Shown here: in pieces, positions 29,217 to 35,920 of the stretch
Position numbering within the stretch: position 1 is the stretch's first letter
How the letters are laid out: each line of letters opens with the position of its first letter
DNA from: an uncultured Alphaproteobacteria bacterium
Lineage (GTDB): Bacteria; Pseudomonadota; Alphaproteobacteria; GCA-2731375
DNA length: 37,686 nucleotides
Direction: 5' to 3'
Assembly (NCBI GenBank): GCA_951812805.1
Contig: CATOSZ010000011.1
Location: forward strand, 1 to 37,686
Program-made: the position numbers and the translations under genes
Notes under the pieces: generated by a model
What the model was told of the DNA's origin: nothing
Database searches by the model: none
The model's input: the letters and a program-made list of their open reading frames with translations, nothing else

Positions 29217-32138
29217 TCAGCCCGCCGCCGCTTCGACCACGCTTCGATAGACCGCATGCGCTTGGGCCTGGCGGGCGCGGAGGTCGGCCTCCAGGACGGC
29301 GAAGTCCGCAGCCCGTGCGAGGTGTGTCAGCTTGGCCCGGAGGTCTTCCGGCGCCTCGTCCGGGGTGAAGCCGTCGCCTTCCACGGCCAGGCGCAGCAGG
29401 CCGGTCAGCCGGTGCAGCAGATCCCAGGTGGCGGAAAGCGCCTGGACCGCCTCCGGCGCCAGCAGACCGAGGGCCCCCGCCCTGCGGATCGCCGCGCCGG
29501 TATGGCGTTCGAGAACCTCCGGCTGCTCGGCCGCGTGAACGAGCTGGAGAAACTGCACCGTGAACTCGATATCGATCAGGCCGCCGCGCACCTGCTTCAG
29601 ACGCCAGGGATCCTCGCTGCCGCGGTCCTTGACCAGCCGTTCGCGCATGGAAACGACATCGCGCGCGATTTCGGCCCGGTTCCGCGGCCGGCACAGGATC
29701 TCGTGGATCTCGGCCTCGATCCGGCGCTTCAGAGCATCGGGCCCGCAGATTACCCGGGCCCGGGTCAGCGCCATATGTTCCCAGGTCCAGGCCTCGCCCG
29801 CCTGATAGGCGGTAAAGCCCGCGAAGCGGGTCGCCACCGGTCCCTTGTTGCCCGAAGGGCGCAGTCGCATGTCGACCTCGTAGAGCTTGCCCTCCGAGGT
29901 CTGCACGGTGAGCGCGGCGAGGATCCGCTGCGCCAGGCGGGAAAAATAATGCGCCGGCGCCAGCGGTCGTTCCCCGTCCGATGAGTCTTCGCCCTCGACG
30001 TCGTAGATGAACAGCAGGTCGAGATCGCTCTCGGCGCTCATCTCGCGGCTGCCGAGCTTGCCCATGCCGACGACCGCGAGGGCGCTGTCTACGACCCGGC
30101 CATGCCGCTCGGCGAAGGCGGCCTCGGCCTGCGGCACCAGCGCGGTGACGGCGCAATCGGCGAGGTCGGCGTAGGACGGCCCCGCCCGGACCCCGTCGCT
30201 GGAGCCGGAGAGGATCTGCATGCCGACCTGGAACTTGCGTTCCTTGACGAAACGGCGCACCCGATCCATCGCGTCCTCGAAATCGCGGGCCAGGCGCACG
30301 CCGCCCGCGAGACCCTTCGAGAGCTCGGTGACGGAGGGTGGCGGCGCGTAGAAATCCTCCGCCAGCACGGTGTCGAGCACCTGGGCGTTCATGGCGATGT
30401 AGTTGGCCAGGCGCGGCGCGCTACCCATCACCTCGGCCAACAGGTTCAACAGCCGGGGAAAGGCCTTCAGCATGCTGAAAAGCTGCACGCCGGCCGGCAG
30501 GCCATAGAGAAAGCGGTCGAAGCGGGCGAGCGTGGCGTCGGGATTGCCGGTCCGGGCGAGCGCGCGCAGCAGCACCGGCATGAGATCGGTCAGCAGCTCG
30601 CGCGACCGCTCGCTCCGCATCGCGCGGTAGCGGCCGTGATGCCAGCCCCGCACCGTGGCGGAGATGCCGACCGGCTGGGCGTAGCCGATACTGGCCAAGG
30701 TCGCCAAGGTCTCCGGGTCGTCGTCGGTGCCGGTGAAGACCAGGTTGCCGCCCTCGGAGAGGGCCGGCGCCGCCTCGAACAGGGCCGCATAGTGACGCTG
30801 CACCCGGCCGAGGTGTCCCAGCAGGTCGTGGCGGAAGGCCTCGCTCTCGCCATAGCCCGCGAACCGCGCGACATGATCTATCCCCTCCGCCGTCGTCGGC
30901 AGGGAATGGGTTTGCTCGTCGGCGATCATCTGCAGGCGGTGCTCCACCATGCGGTGAAAGCGATAGGCCCGCATCATCTCCTCGCCGACCTCTTCGCCAA
31001 TCCAGCCGCGCACGGCGAGCGCCGCCATGGCGCCCGCAGTGGTGCGGTTGCGCAAGCCCTCGTCGCGGCCGCCGGCGATCAGCTGCTGGGTCTGCACGAA
31101 GAACTCGACGTCGCGAATGCCGCCGCGGCCGAGCTTGATGTTGTGGCCCTCGACGGCGATGGCCTCGTGGCCGCGATGATCGTGGATCTGCCGCTTGATC
31201 GAGTGGATGTCCTGGATCGCTGCGAAATCCAGATGACGGCGCCAGATAAAGGGCTTCAGGCGTTCGAGGAAGGCTTCGCCCAGGCTCGTGTCGCCGGCGA
31301 TGGCGCGGGCCTTGATCATCGCGGCGCGTTCCCAGTTCTGGCCCAGGCTCTCGTAATACTGCTCGGCCGCGGTCATGGAGACGGCGGCGGGCGTCGCCGC
31401 GGGATCCGGGCGCAGGCGCAGGTCGCAGCGAAAGACGTAACCCTCGCCGGTCGCCTGCTGCAGCAGGCGCACCAGGTCCTTGGCCAGGCGGACGAAGCAG
31501 GCCTGCGCATCCTCGCGCCCCCGGTAGGGCACGGCGCCGGCATCGAAGAAGATCGAGAAATCGATGTCGCTCGAATAGTTCAGCTCGCCGGCGCCGAACT
31601 TGCCCATGGCGATGAGGGCGAGGCCGCTGTCCCGCTCCGGCCGTTCGGGGTCGGCGAGGTCCAGGTCCCCCTTGGCGCCGGCCCGCAACAGCAGCACGCG
31701 AACGGCGGCCTGCAGGGCCGTTTCGGCGAAACGGCTGAGCGCCCGGGTGACCGCGTCGACATCCCAGTGCCCGGCGAGATCCGCCAACGCCACTAGCAAC
31801 GCCACCCGCCGTTTAGCGGCGCGCAGCGCCACCATCGGATCGACCTCGGCGAAGGGAATCTGCGCGACCTCGTCCAGAATCCCGGCAAAAGCGGCGTCGG
31901 GTGGCGGGCCCAGCAGATCGGGCAGCGCCTTGGCGTCGCGCAGCAGGGTGCGGGTCAGGAACGGGCTGTTGCCGAAGACGGCGGCCAGCAGGGCGCGGGC
32001 GTCCGGGCCTTGCAGGGCCGCGAGTACATCCTCCCCTTCGAGCGCGCGGTCGAGGTCTTCGAAACCGCGCACCACCCGCTCCCCATCGTGCGGCGGTGGC
32101 GGTTCGGACATTGCCTGGAAAATCGCGAGACTGGACAT
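29217..32138 (-). CDS. glnE: Glutamine synthetase adenylyltransferase/deadenylylase GlnE
   Basis: A bifunctional regulator that adds AMP to glutamine synthetase under nitrogen sufficiency and removes it under limitation, controlled by PII (973 residues from ATG 32138). Two nucleotidyltransferase domains are visible: the N-terminal adenylyl-removing site with GKFGAGELNYSSDIDF and the C-terminal adenylylating site with GKLGSREMSAESDLDLLFIY, each with the D-x-D metal pair. Linking regions LKPFIWRRHLDFAAIQDIHS and GRGGIRDVEFFVQTQQL are also typical. Alternative starts are TTG 32174 and ATG 32111. It converges with rtcA and has its promoter region in 32139-32400. Confidence 0.95.
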   Translation of the reverse strand: MSSLAIFQAMSEPPPPHDGERVVRGFEDLDRALEGEDVLAALQGPDARALLAAVFGNSPFLTRTLLRDAKALPDLLGPPPDAAFAGILDEVAQIPFAEVDPMVALRAAKRRVALLVALADLAGHWDVDAVTRALSRFAETALQAAVRVLLLRAGAKGDLDLADPERPERDSGLALIAMGKFGAGELNYSSDIDFSIFFDAGAVPYRGREDAQACFVRLAKDLVRLLQQATGEGYVFRCDLRLRPDPAATPAAVSMTAAEQYYESLGQNWERAAMIKARAIAGDTSLGEAFLERLKPFIWRRHLDFAAIQDIHSIKRQIHDHRGHEAIAVEGHNIKLGRGGIRDVEFFVQTQQLIAGGRDEGLRNRTTAGAMAALAVRGWIGEEVGEEMMRAYRFHRMVEHRLQMIADEQTHSLPTTAEGIDHVARFAGYGESEAFRHDLLGHLGRVQRHYAALFEAAPALSEGGNLVFTGTDDDPETLATLASIGYAQPVGISATVRGWHHGRYRAMRSERSRELLTDLMPVLLRALARTGNPDATLARFDRFLYGLPAGVQLFSMLKAFPRLLNLLAEVMGSAPRLANYIAMNAQVLDTVLAEDFYAPPPSVTELSKGLAGGVRLARDFEDAMDRVRRFVKERKFQVGMQILSGSSDGVRAGPSYADLADCAVTALVPQAEAAFAERHGRVVDSALAVVGMGKLGSREMSAESDLDLLFIYDVEGEDSSDGERPLAPAHYFSRLAQRILAALTVQTSEGKLYEVDMRLRPSGNKGPVATRFAGFTAYQAGEAWTWEHMALTRARVICGPDALKRRIEAEIHEILCRPRNRAEIARDVVSMRERLVKDRGSEDPWRLKQVRGGLIDIEFTVQFLQLVHAAEQPEVLERHTGAAIRRAGALGLLAPEAVQALSATWDLLHRLTGLLRLAVEGDGFTPDEAPEDLRAKLTHLARAADFAVLEADLRARQAQAHAVYRSVVEAAAG

Positions 32139-32506
32139 GGCGTCATGATCGGGGGCGCGGCGCCGTCGGGTCAAGCGGAAGTCGGGCCTGGTGCCGCCGC
32201 CCCCAAAACCCAGAGACCCGACCGTCTAGGGGGGACGGCCGGGTCAGGGGGGCGCCGGCGGGAGGGGGTGACCGGCGCTTGGGGTCTGGGTCGGAAAACA
32301 GGGTCGATTGGGACGGGTAACCTCGCTCTTCCGAATTTCGCCGGGCGTCTCGCGTCGCCCGTGGGTTAAACATAGGCGGTGGAGTGTTTACCAAAAGTGA
32401 CAAAAGTCACGTTCGCGGCGAAAAACTCGCCGCGGCGCAAAAAAATATCCAAGGCCCGGCGGCAGGTCGGACCAGGGCTTCAATGACAAGTTGTGGGATA
32501 GATTAG
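32139..32506. other. Intergenic region, glnE leader and mobile-element boundary
   Basis: About 370 bases. A stem GACCCG-A-CCGTC (32215-32226) pairs with GACGG-C-CGGGTC (32234-32245) in the glnE 5' region on the minus strand. Between about 32395 and 32434 there are two further dyads listed separately. The composition changes from GC-rich to AT-rich near 32365. No gene was recognised. The change probably marks the edge of the integrated mobilizable element, but no attachment-site repeat could be found. Confidence 0.4.
32397..32434 (+). repeat. Paired short dyads, oriT-like region
   Basis: GTGAC-AAAA-GTCAC (32397-32410) is followed directly by CGCGGCGA-AAAAC-TCGCCGCG (32414-32434). Two adjacent perfect hairpins upstream of a mobC-relaxase pair are the kind of structure found at transfer origins or mob operator sites. 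No nic-site consensus could be assigned, so oriT is only a suggestion. Confidence 0.35.
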
Positions 32507-32614
32507 TTGGCGTGCCTTGACGGAGACACCTCGAACCAGATTTTCGAGGTTTTGGAGGCGTGGAACGAGGAACTTGAGCGTATCGGGGCGGATTTCTCGG
32601 AGCCTGCGCCATGA
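32507..32614 (+). CDS. Small ORF ahead of mobC, or gene remnant
   Basis: A 35-codon frame with a TTG start (32507) reads ACLDGDTSNQIFEVLEAWNE and ends FSEPAP, with its TGA overlapping the mobC ATG (ATGA at 32611-32614). The protein-like composition and overlap suggest real translation, either as a leader gene coupled to mobC or as the 3' end of a gene lost upstream (a TAG closes the frame at 32504). No family recognised. Confidence 0.4.
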   Translation: MACLDGDTSNQIFEVLEAWNEELERIGADFSEPAP

Positions 32615-33054
32615 GCGGGGCGGGCGGCGTTGGGGCCGTGGAATCTCCCGTGAAGGCCTTTGCAGAGACGGCGGCGGTTAAGCCCGCCGCGCCCGCCAAG
32701 CCGAAGACGCGGGCCTTCTCCATCCGTTTCACTGATGAGGAACGGGCGAAGCTGGAAGCGGAAGCCGGAGACAGGCCGCTCGGGGCCTATATCCGTTGGC
32801 GGTTGCTGGAAGACAAAGCGGCAAAGCGGAAATATGTGCGCAAGCCCCGCGCCGACCATGTCACCATGGCGATGTTCCTGGCGGGGTTGGGTCGTTCCGG
32901 CATCTTCACGGCGATGAACGATTTGGCGAAGGCCGCGCGCATCGGCGTTCTGGAAGCACCGCCGGAAACGACGGCCAGGATAAATGAGGCCTGCACCCAT
33001 ATCGCCGACATGCGCACGCATTTGATTGAGGCGCTTGGCGTCAAAGCCAGGTAA
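32611..33054 (+). CDS. MobC-like relaxosome accessory protein
   Basis: A 147-residue protein with an alanine/proline-rich N-terminal tail. A ribbon-helix-helix-like core RAFSIRFTDEERAKLEAEAG then DRPLGAYIRWRLLED (about residues 34-72) is the usual DNA-binding part of MobC-type nicking accessory proteins. The rest (FLAGLGRSGIFTAMNDLAKAA to the C-terminus) matches the helical MobC tail. It would bind oriT and help the relaxase nick. It overlaps the small ORF by ATGA and is followed after 5 bases by the relaxase start. It looks intact, though its partner is broken. Confidence 0.75.
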   Translation: MSGAGGVGAVESPVKAFAETAAVKPAAPAKPKTRAFSIRFTDEERAKLEAEAGDRPLGAYIRWRLLEDKAAKRKYVRKPRADHVTMAMFLAGLGRSGIFTAMNDLAKAARIGVLEAPPETTARINEACTHIADMRTHLIEALGVKAR

Positions 33055-33059
33055 AGCTA

Positions 33060-33393
33060 GTGATCCTGCATGGCAATCAGCGCGGCGCAGCCAAGGATTT
33101 GGCGCGGCATCTGCTCAAGGATGAGAATGAGCATGTCGAAATCCACGAGCTGCGCGGCTTCGCCTCTGACGATCTCACCCAGGCGCTGAATGAGACCTAT
33201 GCCATCAGCCGGGGAACGCGCTGCAAGCAGTTCCTGTTTTCTCTCAGCCTGTCGCCGCCGCCGCGTGAACATGTCGCCACGGAAGATTTTGAAGCTGCCA
33301 TTGGTCAGGTTGAGGACAAGCTCGGTCTCACCGGCCAGCCGCGCGCCATCGTTTTTCATGAGAAGGAAGGTCGGCGTCATGCGCATGCGGTGT
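33060..33393 (+). pseudogene. MobA/VirD2-type relaxase, N-terminal fragment
   Basis: The relaxase nicks oriT and leads plasmid transfer. The fragment starts GTG 33060 (MILHGNQRGAAKDLARHLL) and matches a common relaxase group through LHELRGF-like IHELRGFASDDL, CKQFLFSLSLSPP and GQPRAIVFHEKEGRRHAHAV. The three metal histidines of the HUH site are His100, His107 and His109. After Val111 the gene enters the ISAs1-type element at 33394; the next 23 residues are IS sequence. The C-terminal part does not reappear beyond the IS, so it has been deleted. Not functional. Confidence 0.85.
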
Positions 33394-34602
33394 CAGGGCA
33401 ATCGCATTTCAGAATTTGCCGAGGAGTGACAGGAGATAGTCGTTGTTCCAAGCGGCGATTTTGAACTTGGCGCGCAGCGAGTCTTTTCGTGGATCCTTTC
33501 GCATGACATTGAGCGCCATGTGGCGCAGGACGGCGAGATTGTGCGGTCCATTGTCCTTGCGGGTTCTGTCTTGGTCTTCGTTCATTTGGACATCGAGGCA
33601 CCAGTGCAGGCGGTTTTCGACCCCCCAGTGCGCCCGGGCAACGGGATTGAAGCGCTCGGCGTCGAGCGGCTGGCTGAGCAGGTAGTAGGCGGTTTCGCTC
33701 GACGTCTTCTCCGCGCACTCGCGGGTCCGGGTGACTTTGGCGACCGCCTTCAGGCCCGGCCAATGATGGCGCTCTTGCAGCCACTCGACGTGGCTGGAGA
33801 CGAGAGCGGCACGGGTCTCGATGCGGCCATGATCGCCATCGACCGTGGTGTCGGTGGTGGTCGCTTCGGCTTTCGGATCGTCGAGGAAGGTTCTCACGTC
33901 GTCATGCAGCGTGCCTTGATTGCCCTTCAACGCCAGGGCGTAGTCACCCCCCTGCTCGATAATCTGGCTGGCGATGGCGCGCTGGCAATTGAGGGCGTCC
34001 ACGGTCACGATCGTCCCCTCGAGGCTCAATAGTTTCAACAGCTTCGGCACGGCGGTGATCTCGTTGGACTTGGCGTCGGTGGCGACTTGCCCCAACACCA
34101 GCCGCTGATCACAGCCCCAGGCCGAGACCATATGCAGCGCCGACGTGCCGCTCGCCTTGTCGTAGGATCGCCGCACCACCTTGCCGTCGATCGCAATGAC
34201 CCCTTGGCAGGTCTCGGAAAAGCGCGCCATGAAGCGCTGGAAGCAGGCGCCGAACGCCTCCGGATCCAGCAACCGGAACACCCGGCTGAAGGTGTCGTGG
34301 CTCGGCACGCCATGTTCGAGTACGAGAAATTCCCGCAGGAACGCCTCCTTTTCACGCGCGAAGATCGCCATGTCGACCGCCGTCTGACCGCCCGAGAGGA
34401 CCGTGCACAGGGCGATCGTCAAGATCTCCAGCAGATCGTGACGCCCGGCATTGCCAGTCCGCGGATCCTCGAGACCCTCAAAGCACTCCAGAAAGCCTTC
34501 CATCGCAACCTCCACCCGTGAAAAGACCGGGTAGAATCGATTCGCGCCAATACCTCAAGATCAAACACGCACGTCAAGGCAATTCCAAATGCGATTCCCC
34601 TG
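33394..34602 (-). mobile_element. ISAs1-family insertion sequence
   Basis: A 1209-base element with terminal inverted repeats. The left end begins CAGGGCAATCGCATTT at 33394, and the right end, read on the minus strand from 34602, begins CAGGGGAATCGCATTT (one mismatch in 16). It encodes one complete transposase. The flanks (GCATGCGGTGT on the left, GGGATGTGTGT on the right) do not form a target duplication, and the relaxase is not resumed, so an adjacent deletion or recombination between copies is likely. Confidence 0.85.
33409..34503 (-). CDS. ISAs1-family transposase
   Basis: A DDE transposase of 364 residues. The N-terminal DDE_Tnp_1-associated domain starts FLECFEGLEDPRTGNAGRHD. The catalytic core includes GVIAIDGKVVRRS (first Asp), IVTVDALNCQRAIA (second Asp) and the C-terminal RAHWGVENRLHWCLDVQMNE (Glu), followed by NLAVLRHMALNVMR. 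This is the complete layout of ISAs1 enzymes. ATG 34503 is preferred, with GGAGG 5 bases upstream; an in-frame GTG at 34515 would add four residues. No frameshift or internal stop is present, so the enzyme is probably active. Confidence 0.92.
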   Translation of the reverse strand: MEGFLECFEGLEDPRTGNAGRHDLLEILTIALCTVLSGGQTAVDMAIFAREKEAFLREFLVLEHGVPSHDTFSRVFRLLDPEAFGACFQRFMARFSETCQGVIAIDGKVVRRSYDKASGTSALHMVSAWGCDQRLVLGQVATDAKSNEITAVPKLLKLLSLEGTIVTVDALNCQRAIASQIIEQGGDYALALKGNQGTLHDDVRTFLDDPKAEATTTDTTVDGDHGRIETRAALVSSHVEWLQERHHWPGLKAVAKVTRTRECAEKTSSETAYYLLSQPLDAERFNPVARAHWGVENRLHWCLDVQMNEDQDRTRKDNGPHNLAVLRHMALNVMRKDPRKDSLRAKFKIAAWNNDYLLSLLGKF

Positions 34603-34782
34603 GGGATGTGTGTTTCTTATCTTGATTTCATTGAACAAACCCTTAATCTGAGGAGCCATATGGCGGAGATCGGACGTGCCAAGCTCGGCCCGCAGGCGGC
34701 AGAAAAGCTGGAGGTGTGCGGAAGATGGAACGGAAATCCCTATTCTGTTTCACCGCGCAGGCCGGGGGAAGGAGCCGCCGCC

Positions 34783-35304
34783 ATGAAGCACGACCATGCC
34801 GTTTTCAGCGCCCTGACCCTGTTCACTTCGGGCGGGGAGCGGAAGTATCTGAGTGCCGCCGAGCGTGAGCGGTTCCTGGTTGCCCTGCCGGTGCTGCCGG
34901 ATGAAACCGACCGCACCTATTGCGAAATGCTGTTCTGGACGGGGTGCAGGGCTAGCGAGGCGCTGGCGCTCACCGCGCTGAATGTCGACATGGATGAGGG
35001 CGTGGTCGTCGTGCGGAGCCTCAAGAAGCGCGGGGCCGAAAAGCGCCGCCACTTTCGGCAAATTCCGGTGCCAACGCCCTTCATTCAGCGCCTCGATGCG
35101 GTGCACGGCATTGCCGCCGCCCAGGCGAAGCCGGGGGAGGTGGGCCGTAAACTGCTATGGAGCATGTCACGGACCACCGCCTGGCGGCGTGTGCGGTCCG
35201 TCATGCAGGCGGCGGGCATTCATGGTGACAAGGCCAGACCCAAGTGGCCCACCAGTCGAAGCGGTTCCCGACACATTTCGGGACATTGCGCTCCCGATGT
35301 TTGA
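34783..35304 (+). pseudogene. Tyrosine recombinase, C-terminally truncated
   Basis: An integrase-like protein starting FSALTLFTSGGERKYLSAAE, of the short type common on mobilizable plasmids. The first catalytic arginine (TGCRASEALAL, about Arg56) and the basic beta-hairpin lysine region (SLKKRGAEKRR) are present. The family would continue after GDKARPK with the H-x-x-R box and the tyrosine, but at about 35240 the sequence changes to unrelated text and stops at 35304, so the second half of the active site is missing. Start 34783 has GGAAGGA upstream; an in-frame ATG at 34660 with GAGGAG upstream would add 41 residues. Not expected to be active. Confidence 0.75.
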
Positions 35305-35467
35305 AAAGGCTTGGATTGACAGTATTGACGCTACGTGTCAGCAGTTAGGTATGACGAGAAGCATGTTTCTACAACAGTCGATTCAGCTGACAACAGCTCA
35401 ACCACACCTCATGGCTGATCCAAATATCCTGTTTAATTCGCACAAGCTAGATCTCGACAAGAAATAA
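35235..35467 (+). pseudogene. Ribbon-helix-helix protein fragment
   Basis: In the frame ending at 35467, IALPMFEKAWIDSIDATCQQ then LGMTRSMFLQQSIQL has the strand-helix-turn-helix pattern of CopG/ParD-like DNA-binding proteins. It begins directly at the recombinase junction, so the start has been lost; an internal ATG at 35297 would give a 56-residue product lacking the strand. Base composition is more AT-rich than the chromosome. Family call is by pattern only. Confidence 0.45.
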
Positions 35468-35471
35468 TCGA

Positions 35472-35920
35472 TCATCCATCCTTTTTCTGCCAGAGGCAGT
35501 CAATGATTGCCCATGAAATGGAATTTACATAAAGTTGATGCTGGTTATGCGATGTACTCATCAGCTGGCCAAAGTCGTCGAAATCCGATTCTTTCCAAAT
35601 CGGAAGATTGTTTATCGCTTGGCTCAAATTATAGATGTAGTGTTCCGTCTCCAACCGGACGCAGGAAAAAATTAGACCCGAAATGAATATACCGAAAAAG
35701 TTAGATGGTGATGTTCTTCTGTATCCCGTAATATATGCAGAAATGTATTCAAACGCCTGAATCGGAACCATCCCAATGAAGTTCATTGGACATCTTTTGC
35801 ATTTGTACTTTTCACCAATATCTGCCTTCATGCCGTCAAGCAAACCAGTGATTCGATCAGAATTGTCCCGAATCCAGCTTACGTACTCTGTAAAACGATC
35901 CCTAGAGACATCGTCGTTTC
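35472..35920 (-). pseudogene. AT-rich orphan gene, 5' end cut by the IS66-type element
   Basis: The C-terminal 149 codons of an unrecognised protein. It contains a CKRCP metal-binding-like motif (KYKCKRCPMNFIGMVP), a hydrophobic stretch FFGIFISGLIFSCV that could span a membrane or be buried, and many Tyr, Asn and Ile codons unlike the neighbouring chromosome. The open frame continues upstream to 36017, but those 33 codons (rich in Pro and Arg) are the terminal sequence of the IS66-type element starting at 35921. The composition suggests recent transfer. No function proposed. Confidence 0.6.
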
